DNA from: Haliea sp. | Lineage (GTDB): Bacteria; Pseudomonadota; Gammaproteobacteria; Pseudomonadales; Halieaceae | Reading direction: 5' to 3' | Length of the DNA: 64,000 nt | Assembly: GCA_002692965.1 (NCBI GenBank) | Contig: NZNC01000016.1 | Span: 1-64,000, forward strand | Notes under the pieces: model-generated | What the model was told of the DNA's origin: nothing | Database searches by the model: none | Seen by the model: only the letters and a program-made list of their open reading frames with translations | Shown: in pieces, positions 23,381 through 33,946 of the stretch | How the letters are laid out: every line of letters begins with the position of its first letter | Position numbering within the stretch: the first letter of the stretch is position 1 | Made by a program: the position numbers and the translations under genes

Positions 23381-24145
23381 TTATTCAACAGCGCGAGTGC
23401 GCCCGGCGCCCCCACCGGACCCGGTGGCTGGCGCTCTCCAGACAGAGTATGTCGGGGAAGTTAGAGGAACGGCGCGTGGCTTGCCCCCGGGTCGGTAGGC
23501 ATAGAGCTGAGCGTCCGGTTGTCGGAAGGCGCGCAGCAGGATCCGGTAGGCGTCCAGGTCCAGCGCGGCGGGCTCGCGCCCCACGCAGGCGCCGCGACAC
23601 TGCCCGAGCTGATGGGCGAAACAGGGGCCGCGCCCGCGGTCCAGACCCAGTACTCGCTGGCACAGCCCGCAGCGGCGCGAGAGATCAATGAGGTAGTCCT
23701 CCGCCCCCCGGCGCTGGCGAAACAGGCCGTAGTGGGCGCCAGTGTCCGGCAGGCTGCCCGCTGAAAGTGCCCTGACTTCCGGGCGCAGGAAGCCCGCTTC
23801 GCCCCCCGGTGCATCGACCAGGTGCAGGGTGACCGGGTGTCGGGCCCGGCGCTGGCGCCGATTGAACAGGGGAAGCTCGCGCTTGATTTCGCGGTTCTCC
23901 AGTAACTGGGCGCCGATATCGCCGGCGGTCAGGGTACAGTCGACGCGTTGGGTGCTGTCCATCAAGCGGCGCTGACGCGCCGAGGCGGCGGCCTCGCGCG
24001 TGTGCTCGCGCAGCCGCCGCGCGATGTTCAGGCTCTTGCCGATATACAGCGGAACCGGGCCGTCGCCGTAGAAACGGTAGACCCCGGGGCTGTTGGGAAG
24101 CTGATCGACAGCCTCTCCGTCCACAAAATAGTGAGTCTGGCGCAT
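23381..24145 (-). CDS. cho: Cho/UvrC-type GIY-YIG endonuclease
   Basis: This is a 254-residue protein with an N-terminal GIY-YIG nuclease: GVYRFYGDG then PLYIGKS within residues 18-40, plus Arg and Glu further on (ENREIKRELPLFNRRQ). A Cys-containing segment (CGLCQ, CFAHQLGQC) follows. This matches the N-terminal half of UvrC, as in the SOS-linked nuclease Cho, which makes the 3' incision in nucleotide excision repair. The ATG at 24145 has AAGGGG upstream. The gene diverges from recC, placing two repair functions back to back across 238 bases. Confidence 0.82.
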   Translation of the reverse strand: MRQTHYFVDGEAVDQLPNSPGVYRFYGDGPVPLYIGKSLNIARRLREHTREAAASARQRRLMDSTQRVDCTLTAGDIGAQLLENREIKRELPLFNRRQRRARHPVTLHLVDAPGGEAGFLRPEVRALSAGSLPDTGAHYGLFRQRRGAEDYLIDLSRRCGLCQRVLGLDRGRGPCFAHQLGQCRGACVGREPAALDLDAYRILLRAFRQPDAQLYAYRPGGKPRAVPLTSPTYSVWRAPATGSGGGAGRTRAVE

Positions 24146-24383
24146 AATCCCCTTGGCCAACGGTCGCGGCTTCGGGCACAGGCGCAATTGCGCTGTCCAC
24201 CCCGATCGATACGCCGCGACAGGCCAACTGGTTCTGCCCGCGAATCGAACACCCCGTAGTAGATGTCGCGCGCATCTGCCTGAAAAATCGGCCTGTTCGT
24301 GCATACAGCGCTGCGCCGCGCCGCGGCATGGCGTAGAGTTGTCGCCGACGCCGCGCACCAGTCGACGCCAGGGAGGGACCGGC

Positions 24384-27300
24384 ATGACACAATCGCCCCC
24401 ATCGCACGCCCAGGGCCTGGTCGTGCTGCAGGGCAATCGCATGGAGGATCTGCGCGACCTGGCCCTGATGTGGCTGGCGCGGGCGCCGCTGCATCCACTG
24501 GAACGGACGGCTTTTCTGGTCCAGAGCAACGGCATCGCCCAGTGGTTGAAGACCTCGATCGCCGAGCAGCAGGGCGCGCCGGGCCGCGGCATCTGCCTGG
24601 GCACTGACGTCATGCTCCCGGCCCGTTTCCAGTGGCAGGCCTACCGCAGCGTGATCGAGGCTGTCGAGGGGCCCGGCCGCGTACCCGCTACCTCCCCCTG
24701 GGACAAGACGCGTCTGCGCTGGCGCCTGCTGGGGCTGCTTCCCACACTTCGGCAGGACACCTTGTACGCGCCCCTGGAGCGCTACCTGACGGGAGACGAC
24801 ACGCTGCGCAAGCACTACCAGCTGGCCGAGCGCCTGGCTGACCTCTTCGACCAGTACCAGGTTTACCGGGCCGACTGGCTGAGCGCCTGGGAGGCGGGTC
24901 GCGACGAGCTGGTGCTGCCGACGGGGGAGCGGGTGCCAGTTCCCGCGGACCAGTGCTGGCAGCCAGCGCTCTGGCGACATATCGGCGAATCCCTGGCGCC
25001 GGTGGATAGCGGCAGTCACCGCGGCGCGGTACACCGGCGCTTCCTGGCGGCCGCTGGGCAGTTGCCCTCCCGGCCCGCGGCGCTGCCACCGCGGGTGGTG
25101 GTGTTCGGCATTTCCTCGCTGCCCCGACAGATGCTCGAGGTGCTGGCGGGGGTGGCCGCGGTCAGCGAGGTGATCCTGTGTCTGCTCAACCCCTGTGAGC
25201 ACGACTGGGGCGAGATCATCGAGACCCGCGAGGCCCTGCGCCGCTACCATCGCCAGCAGCGTCGGCGGGGCATGCCGGCGGCACTGCATCTCAACCCAGA
25301 ATTGCTGCACCTGCATGCCCACCCGCTGCTGGCGGCCTGGGGCAAGCAGGGGCGCGACTACCTGCAATTGCTGGGACAGTACGACGCCACTGATACCGAG
25401 GCCCTGGCGGCTCTGCAGCAACCGGTGGATGTCTTTACGCCGCCGGATACCGAAACGCTGCTGGGGCAGTTGCAGGCGGACATTCTTGCCCTGCGACCCC
25501 TGGCAGAAACACAGGCGCACTGGCCGGCGCTGGTGCCGGGCGGGGACCGGTCGATCCGCTTCCATGTCTGTCACAGCCCCCAGCGGGAACTGGAGGTCCT
25601 GCACGACCAGTTGCTGGATGCCTTTGCCGCCGACCCCGACCTGCAGCCGCGGGACGTGATGGTCATGGTGCCGGACATCAACGACTACGCGCCCTACATC
25701 GATGCGGTTTTCGGGCAGTTCCTGCCCCGAGAGCCGCGCTATCTGCCCTACCACGTTGCCGACCAGCGACAGCGCCACCGTGAGCCGATGCTGGTGGCCG
25801 TGGATACCCTGTTGTCCCTGCCGCAGCTGCGATTCCGGGCCAGTGAGATGCTGGACCTGCTGGAAATCCCGCCCCTGCGGGAGCGTTTTGGCCTGGCGGA
25901 AGGCGACCTGCCGATACTGCAGCGCTGGATACGCGGTGCCAATATCCGCTGGGGGCTGGACGCCGAACAGCGCAGCGACCTGGATCTGCCCCTGCACGAT
26001 GAGCTGCATACCTGGCGCTTCGGCCTCGAACGTATGCTGATGGGCTATGCGGTGGGCGAGCCCGACAGCAATGGCGACGACTGGCAGGGCGTGGTGCCCT
26101 ACGATGAGGTTGCGGGGCTGGATGCGGCCCTGGTGGGCCCGCTCTACCGCCTGGTGCTGACCCTGGAAGAGTTCCGGGGTGCCTTGCAGGCGCCGCGGAC
26201 GGCCGCCGAGTGGGGGGAGACTCTGGCCGCCATGCTGGATGCCACGCTGCAAGCGACCCAGCCCGCGGAGGAGAGCCTCCTGGGAATGATTCGCGGGAGC
26301 CTGGAGGACTGGCTGGAGGAAATCGAGGACGCCGCCCTGGCGGTGCCCCTGCCCCTCGCCGTTGTGCGGGAAAGCTGGCTGGCGCGACTGGATGAGCCGC
26401 GCCTGTCCCAGAATTTTCTGGTTGGGCGGATCACCTTTGCCACCCTGATGCCCATGCGAGCCATACCTTTTGCGCATATTCATCTGCTGGGCATGAACGA
26501 CGGGGCCTACCCGCGCAGGGTGGATACCCCGGATTTCGATCTCATGGCGCTGCGCGGCCACTATCGCGCGGGCGACCGCTCGCGCCGGGATGACGACCGC
26601 TATCTCTTCCTGGAGGCACTGCTCTCCGCGCGGCGGCGCCTGGGTATCAGCTGGTGTGGCCGCAGCGTGAAGGACAACAGCGAGCAGCCCCCCAGTGTCC
26701 TGGTCGGTCAGCTGCGGGACCACCTCGCGCGCGGCTGGCGTCTGGAGGGGCAGCCACCGCTGGAGGCGCTGGGTGCCAGCGCGGCCGGTGCTGCGATGCA
26801 GGCGGTCCTCGCGGCGCTGACCACGGAGCACCCCCTGCAAGCCTTCGGTGCGGACTATTTCCGTGGCGAGGAAGACCTGTTTACCTACGCCAGCGAGTGG
26901 CAGGGCATTGTCGACACACCTGCCGCGCCGGCGGTGAAAGCGGCTGAATCGCTGCCGCCCTGGCAGCCGGAGGCCGCGGTGACCCTGGCGCAACTGGAGC
27001 GCTTTCTGCGCGACCCGGTGGCGGCCCTGTTCCGCGAGCGGCTGTCGATATCACTGAGCGAGGCTGACCTTGCGGGTGAGGACGATGAGCCTTTTGACTT
27101 CGATGGCCTGGCCACCTGGCAGCAGCGGGACGCTCTCCTGCAACCTCTCGGCCAGCAGCTGGCGCAGACACCCGGGCTGAACCTGGCAGAGGTTTTCTCG
27201 GCCCGGGTCGCGCAGCGTCAGCGGGCCGGCGATTATCCGCCGCAGCCCGTGGGGCCCATCGTTCGCGAGTCCTTGCTCGAGCCGCTGCCGTCGACCCTGG

Positions 27301-27974
27301 AGGCCTACCGCGAGCTGCTGCGGGAGTATCCCCGGCGCCTGTCGGTGGCCCCCCAGGTAACACTGGCCACAGAAGCTGTGGGGGAAGCGGCGGGCCTGGC
27401 CCTGGAGGACAGCCTCGACAGTCTGCACCAGGGAGAGACCTCCGCGGGCGACCCTCGCCTGGCGCGTATCGTGCTGCTGACCAGCCCCGTTCACCAGGGC
27501 AAGGAGTGGCGCTGGAGCCAACTGCTGCGTCACTGGCCGGCCCACCTCGCCCTGCAACTGCTGCAGGCGGGTGCGCCCAGCTACCTGGTGTCGCCGAGCG
27601 GGACCCTGACCCTGCCCGGCATGTCCGCCGAACCGGCGCGCGCGTGGCTCACCCGGCTGCTGCGGGCCTGGCATCGGGGCATGCACCATCCGACACCCAC
27701 TCACCCGGAGCTGGCACTGCCCGCCCTGGGCCACTATCCCCCCGTGACAGCAGAATCGACCGCCTGGCCGCCGGAGGAAGCCTGGCAGGACCGCAGGCTG
27801 CGCGATGAGTGGCGCAGAGCCTGGGAGCGGCTGGAACAGCGCAACCCCCTGTTGCTTCGCGAGTTTCCGCGTCTGGAATCCCTGCTGGCGGCGCCCGATT
27901 TTGCCGCCGCGAGCCTGGGACTGTATGCCGACCTGCATGGGTGGGTGAGTGCTGATAGGGAGGAGCAGTCATGA
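24384..27974 (+). CDS. recC: Exodeoxyribonuclease V gamma chain RecC
   Basis: This is a 1196-residue protein opening with LVVLQGNRMEDL and LVQSNGIAQWLK, characteristic of RecC. RecC has the fold of a helicase without working ATPase motifs; it holds the RecBCD complex together and reads Chi sites. Later segments such as LLGMNDGAYPR and the C-terminal nuclease-like fold agree with the family. The ATG at 24384 follows GGGAGGGA. The stop overlaps the recB ATG by 4 nt, so the subunits are translationally coupled. Residues 640-700 include an acidic, variable stretch; otherwise the length is ordinary. Confidence 0.95.
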   Translation: MTQSPPSHAQGLVVLQGNRMEDLRDLALMWLARAPLHPLERTAFLVQSNGIAQWLKTSIAEQQGAPGRGICLGTDVMLPARFQWQAYRSVIEAVEGPGRVPATSPWDKTRLRWRLLGLLPTLRQDTLYAPLERYLTGDDTLRKHYQLAERLADLFDQYQVYRADWLSAWEAGRDELVLPTGERVPVPADQCWQPALWRHIGESLAPVDSGSHRGAVHRRFLAAAGQLPSRPAALPPRVVVFGISSLPRQMLEVLAGVAAVSEVILCLLNPCEHDWGEIIETREALRRYHRQQRRRGMPAALHLNPELLHLHAHPLLAAWGKQGRDYLQLLGQYDATDTEALAALQQPVDVFTPPDTETLLGQLQADILALRPLAETQAHWPALVPGGDRSIRFHVCHSPQRELEVLHDQLLDAFAADPDLQPRDVMVMVPDINDYAPYIDAVFGQFLPREPRYLPYHVADQRQRHREPMLVAVDTLLSLPQLRFRASEMLDLLEIPPLRERFGLAEGDLPILQRWIRGANIRWGLDAEQRSDLDLPLHDELHTWRFGLERMLMGYAVGEPDSNGDDWQGVVPYDEVAGLDAALVGPLYRLVLTLEEFRGALQAPRTAAEWGETLAAMLDATLQATQPAEESLLGMIRGSLEDWLEEIEDAALAVPLPLAVVRESWLARLDEPRLSQNFLVGRITFATLMPMRAIPFAHIHLLGMNDGAYPRRVDTPDFDLMALRGHYRAGDRSRRDDDRYLFLEALLSARRRLGISWCGRSVKDNSEQPPSVLVGQLRDHLARGWRLEGQPPLEALGASAAGAAMQAVLAALTTEHPLQAFGADYFRGEEDLFTYASEWQGIVDTPAAPAVKAAESLPPWQPEAAVTLAQLERFLRDPVAALFRERLSISLSEADLAGEDDEPFDFDGLATWQQRDALLQPLGQQLAQTPGLNLAEVFSARVAQRQRAGDYPPQPVGPIVRESLLEPLPSTLEAYRELLREYPRRLSVAPQVTLATEAVGEAAGLALEDSLDSLHQGETSAGDPRLARIVLLTSPVHQGKEWRWSQLLRHWPAHLALQLLQAGAPSYLVSPSGTLTLPGMSAEPARAWLTRLLRAWHRGMHHPTPTHPELALPALGHYPPVTAESTAWPPEEAWQDRRLRDEWRRAWERLEQRNPLLLREFPRLESLLAAPDFAAASLGLYADLHGWVSADREEQS

Positions 27975-30900
27975 GCCCGGCGCCGGATACTCACAAGAAC
28001 CTTGCCCTGGACCTGCCCCTGCGCGGCACGCGTCTGATCGAAGCCAGCGCCGGCACGGGCAAGACTTTCACCATTGCACTGCTCTATGTCCGCCTGGTAC
28101 TTGGCCACGGTCAGCCGGCGGGGGAGAGCCCCGGCCGCGACAACGGCTTTTCCCGCACCCTGGTGCCGCCGGAGATTCTGGTGGTGACCTTCACGGAGGC
28201 CGCCAGTCTCGAGCTGCGCGACCGCATCCGCCATCGCCTGGTGGAGGCGACCGAGGCCTTCCGGGCGCAGGAGGGCGACGACCTTGGGGAGCGCGACCCC
28301 CTGCTGGCACAGTTGCGCGCGGACTTTCCGCCGCAGACCTGGCCCCACTGCGCCCGCCGCCTTGAGCTGGCCGCAGAGTGGATGGACGATGCCGCCATCT
28401 CCACCATCCACAGCTGGGCCCAGCGCATGCTCCGGGAGCACGCCTTCGACAGCGGACGCCTGTTTCGTCAGGAGCTGGTCAAAGACCTGACCGAGCCCAC
28501 CCTGGAGGCGGTCGCCGATTACTGGCGAACACGGGTGTACCCCCTGGATGCGGCACAGGCCGCCGCCCTGCTCGCGCTGTTCCCCTCGCCCCAGCGACTC
28601 TACCGGGACCTGCGCGGCCTGCTGCAGCGCGATGATGCCAGCCTGGTTTACGCCGGCGAGCCGCTCGAGGGTGAAGACTATCGCGCCCCGCTGGCGCGCC
28701 TGGGCGCCTGCGGCGCAAGCCTGCATGCATCCGAGGTGCGGGCCCGCGAGGCCTGGGCGCGCGATGCCGCCCAGCTGAACGAGACGCTGCAGGACCTGCG
28801 GCCGCGCCTGAACGGCACCCGCTTCCGGGGCAAGAATGACGACGCGACCTTCGCCGGCTGGCTGGAAGAGCTGCATCGCTGGGGGCGGGGCGAGCTGTCG
28901 CTGAAAGACACCGCCTTCGTGAAAAAACTGGCGCGGAGCCAGCTGCAACTGAATCAGCGCGAGGAGCCGCCCGCCCTGCCGCTGTTTGAACATCTCGACA
29001 GCTGGCATCGTGCCCGGACCGAGGCGGATGACTTGCAGCAGTCGCTCTATCCCCTGGTGCTGGCCGATGCCCGCGACTGGGTCTCCCGTCGCCTCGCCGA
29101 GCAGCTGGAAACACGGGCGCAGATGAGCTTTGACGACATGATCCGCGGTCTGGCGGAAGCCCTAGAGGGCCCCGCGGGCGAGACTCTGGCGGAGCGTATT
29201 CGCGTCCAGTTTCCGGTGGCGATGATCGACGAATTCCAGGACACCGACCCGGCTCAGTACCGGATCTTCCCCGCGATCTACGGGGTGGGTAACCCGGCGC
29301 CCGGGCGCGAGCCGGCCGCGGACACCGCCGGGGTCGACGACGATACCGCGCTGATCCTGATCGGCGACCCCAAGCAGGCCATCTACGGCTTTCGCGGGGG
29401 GGACATTCACACCTATCTGGCGGCGCGCCACGCCACTCGGGGCAGCCACTACAGCCTGGATACCAACTTCCGCTCCAGTCAGGCGGCGGTGAACGCGGTC
29501 AACCAGCTGTTCCTGCGGGCCGAGGAGACCCACGAGCGGGGCGCCTTCCGCTTTGCCCGTTCCGGGCATGCGGAGGACAACCCGCTGCCCTTCCACGAGG
29601 TACAGGCCCGGGGCCGCCGCGAGCAGTGGTTGCTGCGGGACCAGCCGGTCGCGGCGCTTACCGGCTGGCTGTTGCCGGGGGACAGCGACAGCGGCCTGCT
29701 GGGCAAGACCGACTACCTGCGCGAGGCCGCCCGGCATAGCGCCAACCGGATTGCCGGCTGGCTGAATCTCGCCGCGGAGGGAGCCTGCGGTTTTGGCGGG
29801 CCCGGGGAGGGCGCGCCGACGCCCCTGCGAGCGCGGGATATCGCCATCCTGGTGCGCGATCGCGGCGAGGCCAGGGCCATCCGGGAAGCCCTGGCGGAAC
29901 GTGGCCTGGCGAGTGTCTACCTATCCGATCGCGACAGCGTGTTCGATTCCCCGGAGGCGCGCGACCTGCTGCACTGGCTGCGCGCCATGGCCAGCCCCGA
30001 GTCAGTCTCCACTCTGCGCTCGGCCCTCGCCACCGCGACCCTGGGCCTGTCGCTGTCCCAGCTGGACCTGCTGCAGCGCGATGAGGCCGCCTGGGAACGC
30101 GCCCAGGAAGGCTTTGTCGGTTACCGGCAGCGCTGGCAGCGGCAAGGTGTATTGCCTGCCCTGCGCCAGCTGCTGCACGACTACAGGGTGCCCGAGCACC
30201 TGCTGGCCGGGCCGCGGGGTGAACGACGCTTGACCAACCTGCTGCACCTGGCGGAATGGGCCCAGCAGGCCAGCGACGCACTGGATGGCGATCATGCCCT
30301 GGTCCGCCTGTTGGCGGAACACATCGAAGAACCGGGGCAGGATGAGCAGATCCTGCGCCTGGAGAGTGACGCCGATCTGATTCAAGTGGTCACCATCTTC
30401 AAGTCCAAGGGACTGGAGTACCCGGTGGTCGTGCTGCCCTTCATCTGCACCTTCCGGGAGGTGACTGCCAAGTCTGGACGCCCCCTGTTTCATCGCGGCG
30501 ACATGCCTCTGCTGGAGCTCGCGCCGAAGAAGGAGCTGGCGCGAGACAGCTTCGAAGCGGCCGATGACGAGCGGCTTGCCGAAGAGGTGCGTCTGCTTTA
30601 CGTGGCTCTGACCCGTGCCCGTCACGCGACGTTCCTGGGGCTGGCCGCACTGAAAACCGGCACCGCGAAGTCCGCCGAGCTGCACAAGTCGGCGCTGGGC
30701 TATCTGCTGGCGGGCAGTGAGAAGATCGACGATCTGCAGGCCCTGCGCGGGTGCTGGCAGCGTCTCGGCCACAGCTGCCGCGATATCGTGCTCGACGACA
30801 GCGACAGTCGCGATATCCGCTACCAGCTGATCCCGGAGTGCGTCGCAAAACAGCCGGCTCGCAGCCCGAGCCACCGCAGCTTCCGCCCCTGGTGGATTGC

Positions 30901-31789
30901 CAGCTATTCCGCTCTGCAACAGCGCGCTGGGGCAACACCGGAAACCTTCGAAGCCGAGGTGCGCGACGAGGAGCACCGGCTGAACGAGCCTCGGGCTGGC
31001 ATTGTTGCTGAGCAGGCCCTCCCGCGCCCCGGCAGCCTGCATGCCTTTCCCCGCGGGCCTGAGCCCGGGACCTTTCTGCACGGTGTGCTGGAAAGCCTGG
31101 CCAATGCCGGATTCGAGCAGGCGCTGGGGGATGCGGGATTGCAGGAGCAGCTGCTGGAGCGCTGCCGGCGACGCGGCTGGGAGCTGCATGTCCCGGCCCT
31201 GCAGTCGGGTATGCGGGACTGGTTGACCACGCCCCTGGCCGCCGAGGGGGAAGATGGACCGACGCTGGAGAGCCTGCGACATTATCGCGCCGAGCCGGAC
31301 TTCTGGTTTGCCACCACCCGGGCCTCTACCGCAGATCTGGACCAGCGGGTCAGCGAGGGGGTTTTTCCCGGCGAAACGCGGCCGGCGCTGCGCCGCCAGC
31401 AACTGAATGGCCTGATGAAAGGTTTTATCGACCTGCTGCTCGAGCACGAGGGTTGCTATTACGTGATTGACTGGAAGTCCAACTGGCTGGGGGCAGACGA
31501 CAGTGCCTACCAGATGCCGGCCATGCAGCGCGCGCTGCTGGACAAGCGCTATGACTTGCAGCTGGCGATTTATCTGGTCGCTCTGCACCGGCACCTGCGC
31601 CACAGCCTGGGCGCAGACTACGACTACGAACGCCATGTCGGCGGCGCGATGCTGGTCTTCCTGCGCGGCATTCGCGCCCCCTCCCGGGGCGTGGTCCGGA
31701 TCAAGCCGCCCCGTGCGGTGGTCGAGGCCTGGGACGACTGCCTGGCAGGCGAATCCTTCGCTGCCGGCACGGTGGAGGAGCGGGCATGA
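27971..31789 (+). CDS. recB: Exodeoxyribonuclease V beta chain RecB
   Basis: This is a 1272-residue SF1A helicase-nuclease. Walker A is ASAGTGKT (25-32). UvrD-like motifs follow, including VAMIDEFQDTDP and VALTRARHA. The C-terminal RecB nuclease domain has Asp1154 (GFIDLL) and the DWK motif Asp1167-Lys1169. RecB is the 3'-5' motor and the only nuclease of RecBCD, which repairs double-strand breaks and also degrades linear phage DNA. The ATG overlaps recC by 4 nt and the stop overlaps recD by 4 nt. Confidence 0.96.
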   Translation: MSPAPDTHKNLALDLPLRGTRLIEASAGTGKTFTIALLYVRLVLGHGQPAGESPGRDNGFSRTLVPPEILVVTFTEAASLELRDRIRHRLVEATEAFRAQEGDDLGERDPLLAQLRADFPPQTWPHCARRLELAAEWMDDAAISTIHSWAQRMLREHAFDSGRLFRQELVKDLTEPTLEAVADYWRTRVYPLDAAQAAALLALFPSPQRLYRDLRGLLQRDDASLVYAGEPLEGEDYRAPLARLGACGASLHASEVRAREAWARDAAQLNETLQDLRPRLNGTRFRGKNDDATFAGWLEELHRWGRGELSLKDTAFVKKLARSQLQLNQREEPPALPLFEHLDSWHRARTEADDLQQSLYPLVLADARDWVSRRLAEQLETRAQMSFDDMIRGLAEALEGPAGETLAERIRVQFPVAMIDEFQDTDPAQYRIFPAIYGVGNPAPGREPAADTAGVDDDTALILIGDPKQAIYGFRGGDIHTYLAARHATRGSHYSLDTNFRSSQAAVNAVNQLFLRAEETHERGAFRFARSGHAEDNPLPFHEVQARGRREQWLLRDQPVAALTGWLLPGDSDSGLLGKTDYLREAARHSANRIAGWLNLAAEGACGFGGPGEGAPTPLRARDIAILVRDRGEARAIREALAERGLASVYLSDRDSVFDSPEARDLLHWLRAMASPESVSTLRSALATATLGLSLSQLDLLQRDEAAWERAQEGFVGYRQRWQRQGVLPALRQLLHDYRVPEHLLAGPRGERRLTNLLHLAEWAQQASDALDGDHALVRLLAEHIEEPGQDEQILRLESDADLIQVVTIFKSKGLEYPVVVLPFICTFREVTAKSGRPLFHRGDMPLLELAPKKELARDSFEAADDERLAEEVRLLYVALTRARHATFLGLAALKTGTAKSAELHKSALGYLLAGSEKIDDLQALRGCWQRLGHSCRDIVLDDSDSRDIRYQLIPECVAKQPARSPSHRSFRPWWIASYSALQQRAGATPETFEAEVRDEEHRLNEPRAGIVAEQALPRPGSLHAFPRGPEPGTFLHGVLESLANAGFEQALGDAGLQEQLLERCRRRGWELHVPALQSGMRDWLTTPLAAEGEDGPTLESLRHYRAEPDFWFATTRASTADLDQRVSEGVFPGETRPALRRQQLNGLMKGFIDLLLEHEGCYYVIDWKSNWLGADDSAYQMPAMQRALLDKRYDLQLAIYLVALHRHLRHSLGADYDYERHVGGAMLVFLRGIRAPSRGVVRIKPPRAVVEAWDDCLAGESFAAGTVEERA

Positions 31790-33915
31790 TCGACAGCGGG
31801 AAAAACCTGCCCGGGGTAGAGGAGGCGCTGGCTGACAAGGCGGCACTGCTGCGCCTGATGTTTGCCTGGGCCGAGCAGGGCTGGGTCCGCGAGCTGGATG
31901 TCGCCCTGGCCCATCGCCTCGCCACACTGGCGGCGGATGCCGAGCCTGCGGGCCTGCTGGCGGCGATGCTGGTCAGCCATCAGGCCGGCCAGGGCCATCT
32001 GCTGCTCGACTTGACGCAGGCGCGTAGCCAGCCTCGCGAGCTGATCACGGCGACGCCACGACGGGGCCAGTACGACAGGGAGCTGCCGCTTGCGCCGGAT
32101 GAGCTGATGTCGCGAATGGGTGACGACTGGGGGGAACACCTAAGGGGGTGGAGCGCGGTCGGCAGTGGCGCGGGGAATCAGCCGCTGGTGCTGGAGGACG
32201 ACCATCTTTACCTGCGCCGTTACTGGCGCTATGAGGCGCAGGTGGCGGGCGGTGTGCAGGGGCGCCTGGTGGCCGGCGAAGCACCCGAGCCCGGCGCCCT
32301 GCGATCGGTGCTCGACCGGCTGTTTCCGCCCGGGGATCCCCGGGCCTACCCCGCCCGCTGGCAGAAGCTGGCCTGTGCCCTGGGGGCCCGTTCGCGCTTT
32401 GCGGTGATCACCGGCGGGCCGGGAACCGGCAAGACCACCACGGTGATTCGTCTCCTGGCCCTGCTGCAGGTACTGGCGATGCAGTCGGGAGGCGAGCCAC
32501 TGCGTGTTCGCTTGGCGGCACCGACGGGCAAGGCAGCGGCGCGGCTCAATGAGTCCATCAGCGGCCAGATCGGCTCGCTGTCGGAGCTTGATCTGCCGCA
32601 GGCAGAGCGCGTGCGCGCTGCCATTCACAGCGAAGTCACGACTCTGCACCGACTGCTGGGTGCGCGACCGGATACACGGCACTTCCGGCACCACCGTTTC
32701 CACCCGCTGCCCCTGGACGTACTGGTGGTGGACGAGGCCTCGATGGTGGATATTGAAATGATGGCGCTGTTGCTGGAGGCGCTTCCGGAGCACGCCCGCC
32801 TGGTGCTGCTGGGGGACAAGGACCAGCTCGCCTCCGTGGAAGCGGGCGCAGTACTGGGCAGTCTCTGCGCCCGCGCCGAAGCGGCGCACTATCATCCCGC
32901 ACTGGCGGACTGGCTGGAGGCCGCGACCGGTTACGCGATCGAGCAGCCCCTGCAGGATCGCGAGGGGCGGCCACTGGACCAGGCGGTGGCGATGCTGCGG
33001 GAGTCTTTCCGTTTCGATGCCACCAGCGGTATTGGCGAGCTGGCCCGGTCAGTGAATGCCGGGGACAGTCGGCGAGCGAGAGCGCTTCTCGCTGACGGCG
33101 GTTTCGATGACCTGGAGGTAGTCGGCTTGCCCGTGGGTGACTGGCGTCCCCTGACAGCCCTGGCTGTCGAGGGTGGCGCGGGCGCCGCGCTGCGCGGCTA
33201 TCGCCACTACCTGGAAAGCATCGGCGACGGGCCGGTCGCGCGCCCGGGCCCCGGCGATCCAAGGTCCGACTGGGATGCCTGGGCGCTGGAGATCCTGCGG
33301 GCCCACGGTCAGTTTCAGGTGCTGACACCCTTGCGCCAGGGGGACTACGGGGTCGAGACACTCAATCAGCAAATTGAGCAGGCGCTGGCTCGAGCCGGAC
33401 TGATACGCGGGGACGTGGAGGGCGAAGGTGTCCTGCAGGGACCGGCGCCCGTGCAGGGCTTGCCGGACCCGCGCCACGGTGCCTCCGATGCGCGCTGGTA
33501 CGAGGGGCGCCCCGTGCTGGTGACTGGCAACGACTACGGCCTGCGCCTGATGAACGGCGATATCGGGATCGCCCTGCGTGTGCCGCTCGAGTTTGGCAAG
33601 CCCGAGCGCGGCACGATTCTGCGTGTTGCCTTCCCCGCCGGTGATGGACAGGGTGGCATCCGCTGGGTGCTGCCGAGCCGGTTGCAACAGGTGGAGACGG
33701 TTTACGCCATGACGGTGCACAAGTCCCAGGGCTCGGAGTTCCGGCACACCGCACTGGTCATGCCGGACGCGGTGTCGCCGGTGCTGACCCGGGAGCTGAT
33801 CTACACCGCGGTGACCCGGGCGCGGGAGCATTTCACCCTGCTGGCGGCGTCCGCCGAAGTATTCAGCCAGGCGGTAGAGCGACGTGTCGCGCGCCAGAGT
33901 CAGCTGTTTCGCTGA
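31786..33915 (+). CDS. recD: Exodeoxyribonuclease V alpha chain RecD
   Basis: This is a 709-residue SF1B 5'-3' helicase. Walker A is GGPGTGKT (210-217), motif II is VVDEASMVD, and the late motif is AMTVHKSQGSEF, followed by LIYTAVTRARE. RecD is the fast motor of RecBCD and controls its nuclease at Chi. A family-typical N-terminal domain (1-200) precedes the motor. It is last in the recC-recB-recD operon and overlaps recB by 4 nt. Confidence 0.96.
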   Translation: MIDSGKNLPGVEEALADKAALLRLMFAWAEQGWVRELDVALAHRLATLAADAEPAGLLAAMLVSHQAGQGHLLLDLTQARSQPRELITATPRRGQYDRELPLAPDELMSRMGDDWGEHLRGWSAVGSGAGNQPLVLEDDHLYLRRYWRYEAQVAGGVQGRLVAGEAPEPGALRSVLDRLFPPGDPRAYPARWQKLACALGARSRFAVITGGPGTGKTTTVIRLLALLQVLAMQSGGEPLRVRLAAPTGKAAARLNESISGQIGSLSELDLPQAERVRAAIHSEVTTLHRLLGARPDTRHFRHHRFHPLPLDVLVVDEASMVDIEMMALLLEALPEHARLVLLGDKDQLASVEAGAVLGSLCARAEAAHYHPALADWLEAATGYAIEQPLQDREGRPLDQAVAMLRESFRFDATSGIGELARSVNAGDSRRARALLADGGFDDLEVVGLPVGDWRPLTALAVEGGAGAALRGYRHYLESIGDGPVARPGPGDPRSDWDAWALEILRAHGQFQVLTPLRQGDYGVETLNQQIEQALARAGLIRGDVEGEGVLQGPAPVQGLPDPRHGASDARWYEGRPVLVTGNDYGLRLMNGDIGIALRVPLEFGKPERGTILRVAFPAGDGQGGIRWVLPSRLQQVETVYAMTVHKSQGSEFRHTALVMPDAVSPVLTRELIYTAVTRAREHFTLLAASAEVFSQAVERRVARQSQLFR

Positions 33916-33946
33916 GCCACCGCGGCGCAGCCCGGCGAGCCGATGA

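Noticed and set aside
23685-26993. A long minus-strand frame of 1102 codons over recC
   Set aside because: It is a shadow of recC and partly of cho in another frame, with low-complexity translation and no recognisable domain.
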